Assembly: GCF_007830235.1 (NCBI RefSeq)
Contig: NZ_VLKI01000021.1
Span: 21,871-85,870 of the forward strand
Length of the DNA stretch: 64,000 bases
Direction of reading: 5' to 3'
Origin: Cytobacillus oceanisediminis
GTDB lineage: Bacteria; Bacillota; Bacilli; Bacillales; Cytobacillaceae
Shown: one piece after another, positions 53,303 through 61,623 of the stretch
Layout of the letters: each line of letters starts with the position of its first letter
Position numbering within the stretch: the stretch's first letter is position 1
The notes under the pieces: generated by a model
What the model was told of the DNA's origin: nothing
Seen by the model: the letters and a program-made list of their open reading frames with translations, nothing else
Databases searched by the model: none
Made by a program: the position numbers and the translations under genes

Positions 53303-54490
53303 CTAACCTTTAACGGAAACGATATGGTTATTTCCTTTTTCTTTTTTTATTTGATTCATTTTTGCCAGAATCATTAAACCTAGCACATTCAGCTTTTCCA
53401 TATCTTCGGGAAACATTAAGTCAATTGGACGTCCTCTTTCGGACCATTTGACTGAAGCCTCCATAATTTGCTTTTGAGCCAATTTGGCCGCACCGCCTAC
53501 GGCTATATACCGTACAGCCCCTTTAATCTCTCTCGAACTGCTGCGGATCCGGTCAAAGTGTTCCAGATATTTTATAGCCATTGATTTTAGCTGCGGGATA
53601 ATATACTTGCTTATATCCTTTTTAACACCTGCAAATGGCTCAACATACCATTCCGACTGCCCCGCAGCCAACTTTTCCTCCAGCTCTGCACGGGAATCAA
53701 AACGATACAGCTCATTTTTGCTTACCTTTTGAATGATATGGTCAAGAAATTGATTTATTCCAAACGGTGCACCCTCTACTGAGGCGACAGGTTTATTATT
53801 CTTAATCCCGACAAAGTCCACTGAGTCTCCGCCCAGATCGCCAATGATAATTCCTTTTTTAGACTCTTTAACCAGGTCTTCATTTTTTACTCCAAGAGTT
53901 TCCTGATCGCGTGTTAATCCGAGGTATGCACAGGCACCCTCTGCCCCGATAATAACGTCATGGATATGGAGCTTTACCTCCAGCTCTTTTGGTTCAGGCA
54001 ATCCGGGCACTTTATGAAAGATAACTGTATGGGTACCAATTAGTCTGTCTTTCAGCCTTGATTTTCGCTCTTTATACTGTGTGGTCGGCAATGATACAGC
54101 TAATTGATCAATGGAATATTCGATTTCCAGTCCATCCGTTTTCTGAAGAGTAGCATGATAGGCTGCCAACCCAAAGAGCAATAAATACGTACGGTCTTCA
54201 TCGACCTTTTGATTATTAAAAGATGTTAAACTAACATCCCTTTGCTTGGCAGCTCCTTTACCAACGTAAAAGATTTCTCTTCTATCTTTAACAGCCTGGC
54301 TTTTCACTTCAACTATAAGGTTCTCTTCAAATATAACATCCTCATCGTCATACGGTTTCTCATAAAACTCCGTGTCAAAAAGAGCAATCGCGTTTGGAAG
54401 CTGGTACTCGGATACCATACCATTATCAGAAGCCAAGGCTTTATACCAGCTGTTACCTATATCAATGGCAAGAAAATTTTGTGTTCCCAT
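53303..54490 (-). CDS. ParM-family actin-like ATPase
   Basis: The 395-residue product belongs to the ParM/Alp group of actin-like filament ATPases. ATP-site motifs are clear: phosphate-1 AIDIGNSWYKA (residues about 8-18), phosphate-2 IIIGDLGGDSVDFVGIK (about 213), and the adenosine motif YIAVGGAAKLAQ (about 331). An LPTTQYKERKSRLKDRL segment is typical of plasmid ParM relatives. ATG 54490 follows GGAGGAGTGAGGG. It lies on what appears to be the chromosome, between spore-surface genes, and pairs with the small gene downstream. It could organise coat material or be a stranded plasmid partition system. Confidence 0.88.
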   Translation of the reverse strand: MGTQNFLAIDIGNSWYKALASDNGMVSEYQLPNAIALFDTEFYEKPYDDEDVIFEENLIVEVKSQAVKDRREIFYVGKGAAKQRDVSLTSFNNQKVDEDRTYLLLFGLAAYHATLQKTDGLEIEYSIDQLAVSLPTTQYKERKSRLKDRLIGTHTVIFHKVPGLPEPKELEVKLHIHDVIIGAEGACAYLGLTRDQETLGVKNEDLVKESKKGIIIGDLGGDSVDFVGIKNNKPVASVEGAPFGINQFLDHIIQKVSKNELYRFDSRAELEEKLAAGQSEWYVEPFAGVKKDISKYIIPQLKSMAIKYLEHFDRIRSSSREIKGAVRYIAVGGAAKLAQKQIMEASVKWSERGRPIDLMFPEDMEKLNVLGLMILAKMNQIKKEKGNNHIVSVKG

Positions 54491-54665
54491 ATTCCCTCAC
54501 TCCTCCTTTTGAATCTTATGCGGGACTGGAGTCCAATCGTGCCCGTACATTATTTAAAATTTTATTTAGAGGTATAAGAAGGTCTTTATTATAGAAGGGC
54601 AAATGCCCAGACATAGTCGTTTATCACGCATACAATGCTATATCTTGACTTCAGGAGGCCCCAAA

Positions 54666-55448
54666 ATGTCAGAAACACACAAAGATAACCATGTGAATGA
54701 ATGTAAAGCTGTTACCCATCACTGTGAATGTGAGAGCCACCATGAGAACCATCCTCATGTGAGCATAGGAAAAATTATTACAAAGGTTCCTGTTGTACTG
54801 GCTGAGCTAACTCTGCAGATTAATATAGATGCTTTAATCACCTTTCCGGAACCTGTCCTGGAAATTAAAGATATTAAGAAAACAGTTAAATTAACGCAAT
54901 GCAGGCTTCTATTGCCTTCAAACAAGTTATTCATCAAAGGCTTTGTACGCAAGAATATACAGTATGCAAGTCCCTCTCCGGACATTGAAATGCACACTAA
55001 AAACACCGTGGCATCTGACATACATTCGTATACGGTTGACGTACCCTTTCAATGTGTTTCGGAAATTAAAAAATTTTTGGCTCTGCCAGTTATGCCGGAT
55101 ATGAACAAAAGAATGGAATTTGACTTTCTTGTGTCAAAACCTATGTCTTGCGGGCATCCCGAAAAAGATGAACTGCAGTCAAAAGACCTTTCTCAATTCC
55201 ATCAGGAAAGCATACAGCACTATAACGAACTCCCCTACTGTGAGTTAATATCCAGCAGGATCATTGAATGGGATGAAGCCATCGACCGTTCCCCTCTCCC
55301 TAACTGCTCACCATTAGGAGAAGGGTTTTTCACAAAGGTAGAAGAAAAAATGGTTTTGGATTTAACCCTGAAAGTCCTGCAAAAACAGCAAATCCGGGTT
55401 TCTTCTGCAACAAATGATGATGATGATTGCTTTCATCATTGTGATTAA
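54666..55448 (+). CDS. CsxC/SPOCS-like spore-surface protein 1
   Basis: A 260-residue protein with a Cys/His-rich start (HVNECKAVTHHCECESHHENH) and one domain shared with three other products here: VPVVLAELTLQINID, PVLEIKDIKKTVKLTQCRLL, LFIKGFVRKNIQYA, VDVPFQC, and a late Y-CELISSRIIEWDEA block. The domain resembles SPOCS modules of spore morphogenetic proteins and the CsxC exosporium family (my judgement, without a search). ATG 54666 has AGGAGG seven bases upstream; the frame start at 54603 is not supported. The tail is acidic and His-rich (NDDDDCFHHCD). Confidence 0.72.
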   Translation: MSETHKDNHVNECKAVTHHCECESHHENHPHVSIGKIITKVPVVLAELTLQINIDALITFPEPVLEIKDIKKTVKLTQCRLLLPSNKLFIKGFVRKNIQYASPSPDIEMHTKNTVASDIHSYTVDVPFQCVSEIKKFLALPVMPDMNKRMEFDFLVSKPMSCGHPEKDELQSKDLSQFHQESIQHYNELPYCELISSRIIEWDEAIDRSPLPNCSPLGEGFFTKVEEKMVLDLTLKVLQKQQIRVSSATNDDDDCFHHCD

Positions 55449-55494
55449 ATATTAAAAGATAATGAATTTGAATAGTAAGGAGGGATAGGAGAGG

Positions 55495-55530
55495 ATGCTT
55501 ATCGAAAGCAGCACCTTCCTGGTACTATGA
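55495..55530 (+). other. Possible 11-codon leader ORF
   Basis: ATG 55495 opens a short frame (LIESSTFLVL) whose TGA overlaps the ATG at 55527. AAGGAGG lies just ahead of this leader, and the long gene has no ribosome site of its own. It could couple translation of the long gene, or mark a frameshift, since the long frame also reads sensibly upstream (AYRKQHLPGT). Confidence 0.45.
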
Positions 55531-57701
55531 ACAATATGCGAAATACTTATAATAAAATTTATTATAGCCATAAAGTTGATGAAGAACCGTCCTCGCAAAA
55601 GCAGGAGTTCTTTTTTCCAGAGAAAGAGCAAGCAGCAAATAGTAATGGGGAAAGTTTGCTGGATACACATCTATTCGAGAAGCAGGAAAAGGTTGAAAAG
55701 CCTTATTTTTCTTCTAAAACAGTGTCAGTCCCCTTTATTTTGACTCCGCCGAAAGTGGAAGACAGACAAATTGCCGGTTCAATTGAACAACCAGCAAGGA
55801 AAATCGAAGAGAATCCAATGAGTAACCAGCCTAAACTAGAGAAAGTAAAGGGGCAATATGACAAAGGCAAGAAAGGAAATATCCCCCAAAAAATAAAGGC
55901 AATGTTGACCCCTTTTGCTCCTATGCTCAGTTGGACCCCTTCTTTACCAAGCACATTTTCAAACAGAATTTATAATAAAACAGGCAAAACAACTGGCCAA
56001 GAAAGTTTTGAATTGGGTGCTGCATTGGTGGAGGAAGAAGCTTTTCAATCGCTCAAAGGTAAAACGATATTGAAAGCATCTGATTTTGAAGAGCATTGTG
56101 AACCACTGAGTGAAAGTCCCGATAATCCCAAACATATTGAACATCGGGACCTATTTGAAGAATTCTCATCTATACTTGATGACCCAATCGAAACAAAATC
56201 TGACCAATTGGATAAGTCAGATGAATCTTTTTCCTATAGTGTGCCCTTTAAGCTTCATGGGGAAAATAAAAAAAACAGAATTCCTCTACCTGCAGATGAT
56301 ATTGAATTGTTATCGGAGGGAGAGATTTTATCCGGGAAAGAAAGCCAAGATGAAGGGCTGAGGCTGGAGGAATCTTCTTCTGGTATTAATCATTATCCAG
56401 TAATAAATAAATATCTATCTTTGGAGAATGAATTTTTAAGTATGCTTGAAGAATCATCTTCATCTGAATCAGACATCCTTTCCTCAAAACAGGATGAAGT
56501 ATTTTCTTTACTTGCAGAAAATTCCTTTAGTGGGATTGAATCCTCTTCACTACCAGAAAAAGAAGATTTTATCAGAAATGAAATGTTTTATGAGGAATCT
56601 TCATCTTCAATGAATGAAAAAGTGTTCTTCGGAAAAGATCAAACGATCATAGACGAAAAAGACTTTGGAGAATCCTCCTCTTTTGAAGGCGAATTTTCGA
56701 TCGTTTTGGAAAAAGCCTATTGCCTGCTCCAAGAACTGGTTGGCAAGAAGGTTAAGACCTCATTGACAGAAGGCACTCTCCCCCAAAAGAATGAGGTCTT
56801 ATCAACATTAAAAGAATTTTGTTCTAGAGCTACCGGGGCTCCAAACCATGTGTCAGCTGCTGATCAAGAAAACGCAGGATACCAGAAGGGTTCCTCCTTG
56901 TTAGAGAAATTTTATGAAATGCTGGAGAACACACACTCTAGTGAAAATCCAGAACCTAGCTTAGAATATTCTGCTGAAAGCAGTGAAAAGGATAGCTGGA
57001 AGAAATCACATATTAATGAAAAGATATCCACAGAATTAGAATTATCAGACAAACATGCAGCCTCCAATGAAAACTTCGAAGAATCTTCCTTTTGTATTCA
57101 TGAAGAATCAGCAAGTATGTGCAGGGCTGCAAAAAAGTTGATTGAAGAGGAAGATAAAAGTCTTCCTTGTCACCATTTTTGCTCGGAGCCTTTTAAAACA
57201 GGTCCCATTATTAAGGTACCTGTTTTAGTGGCGAAATCTGATGTGGAAATTGATCTTTTTGATCGCTTGCCAGGGTATGTTCCGGCCAAAACGTTGAAAC
57301 AATTGGAATGGTCTGTTAAAGGATTGAAATGTCGTACACTCCTCCCCTCTAATGCTGTTTTTATAAAGGGAGAACTTATGACGGATATCGCTCTCACAAA
57401 TAATGGAGCAATGCAGTTGTTAAAGGTACCAGTATTTTTTGAGAAAACGATTGATCTTGAATGGCTTTGTCCTCCCATTATACCTGAACCAAATGGGAAA
57501 CGGGAATACATGTTCCAAACAGAAAGTCAGCTTGATTTTCATAACGAATTTTTTCAGCATTTTACGGAAGAAATCTTCTGTAAGCTGCAAAGCATGCATG
57601 TTATCTGGCATGATGAGATTGGAACGGTCGAAAGTCTGGAAATTCAGGGCAGTGTTATTCTAAGTATTGATTTTTTGCAGGAACAGTATGTGAGAATATG
57701 A
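55527..57701 (+). CDS. Acidic serine-rich protein with CsxC-like C-terminal domain
   Basis: The 724-residue product has a long low-complexity acidic N-terminal part (about 1-540) and a folded C-terminal domain (about 550-724) like the neighbouring CsxC/SPOCS-like proteins: IKVPVLVAKSDVEIDLFD, GLKCRTLLPSNAVFIKGEL and FCKLQSMHVIWHDE. The linker repeats a LEESSS/YEESSS/GESSS motif, with clusters around residues 285, 313, 358 and 385. Such Ser/acidic tracts in other spore proteins (CotB, CotG) are kinase targets; that is inference. ATG 55527 lacks a ribosome site and overlaps a leader ORF. It is probably co-transcribed with the gene before it. Confidence 0.75.
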   Translation: MNNMRNTYNKIYYSHKVDEEPSSQKQEFFFPEKEQAANSNGESLLDTHLFEKQEKVEKPYFSSKTVSVPFILTPPKVEDRQIAGSIEQPARKIEENPMSNQPKLEKVKGQYDKGKKGNIPQKIKAMLTPFAPMLSWTPSLPSTFSNRIYNKTGKTTGQESFELGAALVEEEAFQSLKGKTILKASDFEEHCEPLSESPDNPKHIEHRDLFEEFSSILDDPIETKSDQLDKSDESFSYSVPFKLHGENKKNRIPLPADDIELLSEGEILSGKESQDEGLRLEESSSGINHYPVINKYLSLENEFLSMLEESSSSESDILSSKQDEVFSLLAENSFSGIESSSLPEKEDFIRNEMFYEESSSSMNEKVFFGKDQTIIDEKDFGESSSFEGEFSIVLEKAYCLLQELVGKKVKTSLTEGTLPQKNEVLSTLKEFCSRATGAPNHVSAADQENAGYQKGSSLLEKFYEMLENTHSSENPEPSLEYSAESSEKDSWKKSHINEKISTELELSDKHAASNENFEESSFCIHEESASMCRAAKKLIEEEDKSLPCHHFCSEPFKTGPIIKVPVLVAKSDVEIDLFDRLPGYVPAKTLKQLEWSVKGLKCRTLLPSNAVFIKGELMTDIALTNNGAMQLLKVPVFFEKTIDLEWLCPPIIPEPNGKREYMFQTESQLDFHNEFFQHFTEEIFCKLQSMHVIWHDEIGTVESLEIQGSVILSIDFLQEQYVRI

Positions 57702-57704
57702 TGA

Positions 57705-57735
57705 GAGGGTGCCTTTTGAAGGTACCCTCTTTTAA
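57705..57735 (+). terminator. Terminator of the spore-surface pair
   Basis: GAGGGTGCCTT pairs with AAGGTACCCTC around TTG, followed by TTTTAATTTCTTTTTT. Confidence 0.87.
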
Positions 57736-57778
57736 TTTCTTTTTTAAACCTTCCCTACCCTTCTTCGTACCCAAGCCA

Positions 57779-58492
57779 TTAAGGAGTAGGACCATCAACC
57801 AATTGACGCTGTGTTAATCTTACGACAAGATTGACTTCGGCTTTTTCTGTAACCTTATCAAATCTGCCGTATTTATCGAAATCGCTTAATAGGTCCATTT
57901 GTGTTACTGTTGCGCTAAGCAATTTACACTTAATTGCTTGATTAAAGAATTCAAACGTAAAAGAGCCAAAACTGCAGCGGTCTGAGCCCATTCCGTCTTT
58001 TGCAAGCTCTCTTATTTCGTTAACCTGGTTGCTTTTTGTACTAAATTGCCAATCAATAGGCGGAAGGTTGTTTACTAAAGAAAAACACTTGAAAGGAACA
58101 TTGACACTGTAGTCTTTAACAACGCCTTCACAGCCCTCAACATATTGAATGTTTTTGTGAATAAAACCTTCAACAAATAGTTTAACTGCTGTTGGAGCTA
58201 CACCAGGGAAGCCTGTCGGGATAACAGGTACTGCCTTACATTGAGTTAAAAAAACATTTTTTCTGATGTGTTTAATATCAGTTGCAGAATCAGGAAGATA
58301 AATATCTGACTCTGTTAATGCCTGGATTGGAACATCGCCCAAAATAATCGTTTGCTCAGTATCCCCCTGGTTTGTTGCAGCTCCTACTTCACAAAAATGA
58401 GTATTAGACTTTGCTGTGTCACAAGCCGGTGCTGGAGGGCACTTGTCATGGCCTTTTCCGCAGCCATTACCAAAAGAATGGCTCTTCTTCAT
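57779..58492 (-). CDS. CsxC/SPOCS-like spore-surface protein 2
   Basis: The 237-residue product has a Gly/Cys/His-rich start (SFGNGCGKGHDKCPPAPACD) and the common domain: IYLPDSATDIKHIRKNVFLTQCK, AVKLFVEGFIHKNIQYVEGC, DYSVNVPFKC, EFFNQAIKCKLLSATVTQMD and KYGRFDKVTEKAEVNLVVRL. ATG 58492 has AAGGAG eight bases upstream; a GTG at 58501 is too close to it. Upstream it shares a block with paralogue 3, which suggests the same late sporulation promoter. Confidence 0.75.
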   Translation of the reverse strand: MKKSHSFGNGCGKGHDKCPPAPACDTAKSNTHFCEVGAATNQGDTEQTIILGDVPIQALTESDIYLPDSATDIKHIRKNVFLTQCKAVPVIPTGFPGVAPTAVKLFVEGFIHKNIQYVEGCEGVVKDYSVNVPFKCFSLVNNLPPIDWQFSTKSNQVNEIRELAKDGMGSDRCSFGSFTFEFFNQAIKCKLLSATVTQMDLLSDFDKYGRFDKVTEKAEVNLVVRLTQRQLVDGPTP

Positions 58493-58567
58493 GCAATTCA
58501 CTCCTTGAATATTTTTTAGTCAAAGTAGTGCAAGTATCAGCAGTAGACTTCTATATTGCTTGTTTCC

Positions 58568-58590
58568 TTGACATACTATTGTATATGTAA
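58568..58590 (-). promoter_or_regulatory. Conserved block upstream of paralogue 2
   Basis: On the minus strand TTACATATACAATAGTATG then TCAA; the same motif (CTACATATACAAATAGTAAG then TCAA) lies upstream of paralogue 3 at 60695-60718. The CATATACAA part looks like a sporulation -10 element (sigma-E/K type), but the -35 is unclear. Confidence 0.45.
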
Positions 58591-58681
58591 GCAGTGGCGT
58601 AAAGGAGTGGACAAGTGTCTTATGGCATTTATATCATTTTTTAAACTCCTTCTAAAAGGCTTATAGGTATCTTTTTTAAAT

Positions 58682-58712
58682 CAGGAAGCCCCCATGTTCC
58701 ATGAGGGCTTAA
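58682..58712 (-). terminator. Terminator of manA
   Basis: On the minus strand AAGCCCTCATG pairs with CATGGGGGCTT around GAA, followed by CCTGATTT. Confidence 0.8.
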
Positions 58713-58715
58713 CTA

Positions 58716-59663
58716 CTAAGGATGGGAAACAATTGCTTCAAATTGACCTCCTAAAACAAATGTTTTTAAGGAGCTGGGCAAAATTAAATGATCCCCTCTA
58801 TTAAGTTCATAGTCTTCTTTGTCTACTTTTAGAAACCCTTTTCCATTTATTACACTGACTAAATAATACAAGTGGTTTTTTCCCATTACAGCTTTTTCAG
58901 TGATTTCCCATTTATAAATGGTAAAATGATTAGATTTGATAAACTGAATAAACTTGTTTCCACCCTGCCTTTCAACTATCGGTTCAAATTCAAATCTTTT
59001 ATAGGGCACTCTTGTAACCTCAATAGCTTTTTTTAAATGCAGATCCCTTTTATTCCCTTCTTCATCAGTCCGATCATAATCGTATATTCTATAAGTTGTA
59101 TCAGAGTTCTGCTGTATTTCCAGCACGAGTGTTCCCTCACATAATGCGTGGATCGTTCCGCTCGGGACAAATATAAAATCCCCTTTATTTATAGGGATTC
59201 TTCTTAACAAAGAATCCCACTTTCCTTTATCAATCTCATTGCTAAGTTCTTCTTTTGTTTTCGCATTGTGCCCTAAAACGATTTCTGCATTCTTTTTACA
59301 GTCTAAAACATACCAGCATTCATCTTTCCCCATCTTGGTATGTTCTTGAGATTTAGCATATTGATCAGGTGGATGAACCTGTACAGATAAATCTGTGTTC
59401 GCATCCAGTATTTTCACTAAAAGAGGAAAAACTGAGGAAGGATCATTTCCGAATATCTCACTGTTTTCGCTCCAAAGTTCTCCTATTTTTTTCCCTTTTA
59501 AAGGGCCGCTTTTTACGACTGACTGTCCATGAGGATGAGCTGAAATAGCCCAGCATTCACCAGTACGTTCTGACGGAATGTGATAACCAAATTTATCTTT
59601 CAGAGCTGTTCCTCCCCAGATCCTTTCTTGAAAAACAGGCTCGAAAAATAATGGCTGATTCAC
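58716..59663 (-). CDS. manA: Mannose-6-phosphate isomerase, class I
   Basis: ManA interconverts mannose-6-phosphate and fructose-6-phosphate with a zinc ion. The 315-residue product has FFEPVFQERIWGG, GECWAISAHPHGQS, LLVKILDANTDLSVQVHPPD (zinc histidine), KDECWYVLDC and FVPSGTIHALCEGTLVLEIQ (zinc histidine and catalytic region), plus RIYDYDRTDEEG. I choose GTG 59663 because AGGAGG ends six bases before it; the ATG at 59681 lies upstream of that site. Its place among spore-surface genes suggests mannose or rhamnose-type sugars for spore glycans (inference). Confidence 0.92.
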   Translation of the reverse strand: MNQPLFFEPVFQERIWGGTALKDKFGYHIPSERTGECWAISAHPHGQSVVKSGPLKGKKIGELWSENSEIFGNDPSSVFPLLVKILDANTDLSVQVHPPDQYAKSQEHTKMGKDECWYVLDCKKNAEIVLGHNAKTKEELSNEIDKGKWDSLLRRIPINKGDFIFVPSGTIHALCEGTLVLEIQQNSDTTYRIYDYDRTDEEGNKRDLHLKKAIEVTRVPYKRFEFEPIVERQGGNKFIQFIKSNHFTIYKWEITEKAVMGKNHLYYLVSVINGKGFLKVDKEDYELNRGDHLILPSSLKTFVLGGQFEAIVSHP

Positions 59664-59825
59664 ATAGTCCCTCCTTATCATTCTGTACTCTGCAATAACC
59701 TTTTTTAATGGGTTAGGAAATCGAGTTGGTTCCTACCATATCAAGAAAAGTAAGGTTGAAAAGGGCTTTAGAAGAGGTAAAAGCAAATTTTTAACCTTAA
59801 CCATTAAATGAAATACGCAGATGAA

Positions 59826-59857
59826 AAGGGGAGTGCCAACAAAAAGCCCCTCCCCAT
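59826..59857 (-). terminator. Terminator of paralogue 3
   Basis: On the minus strand GGGGAG and CTCCCC bracket an AAAGCC-type loop, followed by TTTTC. Confidence 0.65.
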
Positions 59858-59861
59858 TTAT

Positions 59862-60647
59862 TTATCGTATGCGGTACATTCCTTGAATTTTTTCTACAAA
59901 CCTTTCTCGTGAAGTTTTTTCTACAGTTTTTTGGGATGGCCAAGGCAGTGGGCAAGGACCCTTTTTCGGTGGCGGGGATAATTTAGGATTAAATTGCTGC
60001 GTTTGAAGTAATTTAAATATTAAGGTAATTTCCATCTTCTCAGTTATTTTTTCGAACTGGCCAAACCGGTTAAACTCCTTAAATAGGTCCAATTCATTAA
60101 CTTCAGAGAATAACAGTTTACACTCAATCGGTTCATTATAAAATTCAAACGTTCTTGAACCTCCCAGAGTGCTGTCAGCACCGTGACCAGTATGATCAAG
60201 AAACCTTCTCTCGTGCACTGATGACTTATTGCTTAAAAATTCAAAAGCTTTATTAAAAATTTGGACTTGCTGATTACAGCTAAAAGGGATATCAGTACTA
60301 AAATCCATAACATATCCAGTGCATTCTTCTACATATTGAATGTTTTTATGAACAACACCAGTAATAAATAATTTTACATAACCAGGATTCTGAATAGAAG
60401 GGATTGCTTTGCACTGCTTTAACGAAACATTTTTCCGAATCCATTTAATTTCCCTTGCGGGTGTTGGGAACTTAATATCAGCTTCAACATCTGCCTGCAG
60501 CTCTACCTCAGCTAATACGACTGGTACATCATAAACCGGTACTTTCTGAATATCTGCAACTGGAGAAAATGATCTGGTAAAACAATCTATCGTTCTCGCT
60601 TTGGAAATGTCGCAGGATCCGTTACTACATCCTGTGTTTTTTTTCAT
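59862..60647 (-). CDS. CsxC/SPOCS-like spore-surface protein 3
   Basis: The 261-residue product repeats the family layout: Cys-rich start (NTGCSNGSCD), VPVVLAEVELQADVEADIKF, EIKWIRKNVSLKQCK, VKLFITGVVHKNIQYVEEC, FSTDIPFSC, FEFYNEPIECKLLFSEVNEL and RFGQFEKITEKMEITLIFKL. A basic Pro-rich tail (SPPPKKGPCPLPWPS) is unique to it. ATG 60647 has AAGGAG eight bases upstream; the GTG at 60656 touches the site. It shares upstream motifs with paralogue 2. Confidence 0.78.
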   Translation of the reverse strand: MKKNTGCSNGSCDISKARTIDCFTRSFSPVADIQKVPVYDVPVVLAEVELQADVEADIKFPTPAREIKWIRKNVSLKQCKAIPSIQNPGYVKLFITGVVHKNIQYVEECTGYVMDFSTDIPFSCNQQVQIFNKAFEFLSNKSSVHERRFLDHTGHGADSTLGGSRTFEFYNEPIECKLLFSEVNELDLFKEFNRFGQFEKITEKMEITLIFKLLQTQQFNPKLSPPPKKGPCPLPWPSQKTVEKTSRERFVEKIQGMYRIR

Positions 60648-60694
60648 GCATTTCACTCCTTGAATTTTTTTAAATCAAAAGCAGAATAAGTGCT

Positions 60695-60718
60695 TTGACT
60701 TACTATTTGTATATGTAG
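60695..60718 (-). promoter_or_regulatory. Conserved block upstream of paralogue 3
   Basis: On the minus strand CTACATATACAAATAGTAAG then TCAA, matching the block ahead of paralogue 2. It lies about 50-70 bp from the ATG. Confidence 0.45.
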
Positions 60719-60907
60719 AAAAGACAAGTATGACATGGACAGATGTAATGGCATTTAAGATTTTTTTGGACATTATTCCAAAAATATCGGGTTTTTCCAT
60801 CGGATGAAAAAATTCACCGGGTTTTTCAAGTGCTTCAATCTTTTTGTTCCGAAATCAGTTCAAATGAGTATTATAAAATAACATTTCCGATTGGAGGAGA
60901 TTTTTAT

Positions 60908-61168
60908 ATGCCCAACACAAACCTTCGAAAAGAAAAGCTTATTTATTGTTCTGTAGTTACTGAACTTCAAGCAGCTCAGGTGACAAAAATATGTCAGGAT
61001 TATGGAATTCAGTCCGTAATCAAATTAAAACCCTTTGTGGATATTTCACAGCTGAAGAAGGCATTAAAAGAAAAGATGAAGGATAAATTGTATGATCCTT
61101 GCCCTTGCGGAAAGGGGAAAAAGTTTAAGTTTTGCTGTTATAAGGATGAATTGGATATAGAACTCTGA
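60908..61168 (+). CDS. Small SEC-C zinc-motif protein
   Basis: The 86-residue product ends with a SEC-C motif, YDPCPCGKGKKFKFCCYKD (about residues 62-80), the zinc site found at the SecA tail and in many small proteins. The N-terminal part (EKLIYCSVVTELQAAQVTKI) has no known domain. ATG 60908 has GGAGGAG eight bases upstream; the frame start at 60830 is not supported. Its role here is unknown. Confidence 0.8.
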   Translation: MPNTNLRKEKLIYCSVVTELQAAQVTKICQDYGIQSVIKLKPFVDISQLKKALKEKMKDKLYDPCPCGKGKKFKFCCYKDELDIEL

Positions 61169-61242
61169 TTCCTTTCCTATATGAATCAGAGTTCTTAATA
61201 GATGTAATTAAAAAGGGAGCTTTTTAGCTGCTCCCTTTTTAA
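61163..61242. terminator. Two successive terminators
   Basis: CTCTGATTC pairs with GAATCAGAG (61163-61195), followed by TTCTT; a second stem, AAAAAGGGAGC with GCTGCTCCCTTTTT, lies at 61209-61242. The second may serve the convergent small gene. Confidence 0.8.
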
Positions 61243-61303
61243 TTTAAGATGGATTAAAAACCTTTCCCTTACTTTCAGAATTATTTATTTCTTAAATTCC
61301 GAT

Positions 61304-61465
61304 TTATGGTTTTCGGGTCTGTAATTTTTTAATATTGCTGCCGCAGCCACATCCCCCATTTCCATTTTTCTTTTTCTTATAGCCCGCTCCCTTTATTGAA
61401 TTGCCAATATAAATTTTATTTTGCTGTTCTATTTGTGGATTTCCTTTTCGACTACCCTTTTTCAA
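61304..61465 (-). CDS. Small basic Gly/Cys-tailed peptide (53 residues)
   Basis: TTG 61465 has GGAGG eight bases upstream, a strong site. The peptide starts KKGSRKGNPQIEQQNKIYIG, then KGAGYKKKKNGNGGCGCGS, and ends NIKKLQTRKP. The CGCG run and high lysine content recall small crosslinked spore-coat peptides (inference). It lies between the SEC-C and JAMM genes. I do not recognise a family. Confidence 0.6.
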   Translation of the reverse strand: MKKGSRKGNPQIEQQNKIYIGNSIKGAGYKKKKNGNGGCGCGSNIKKLQTRKP

Positions 61466-61623
61466 TATGAATTCCTCCTAGCACAAATAAATCCACCACA
61501 ATGTATACTATGAGACTTTTAAAGATAACGTGTTCGGGCAAATACCCAATTATTATTAAGCGGTCCTTTATTAAACTCTATTAAAAAAAACGGCGCACTT
61601 TTAAGTACGCCGGTTTTCGGAAA

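Noticed and set aside
54603..54665. N-terminal extension of the first CsxC-like protein
   Set aside because: The extension has no ribosome site, while AGGAGG sits ahead of ATG 54666.
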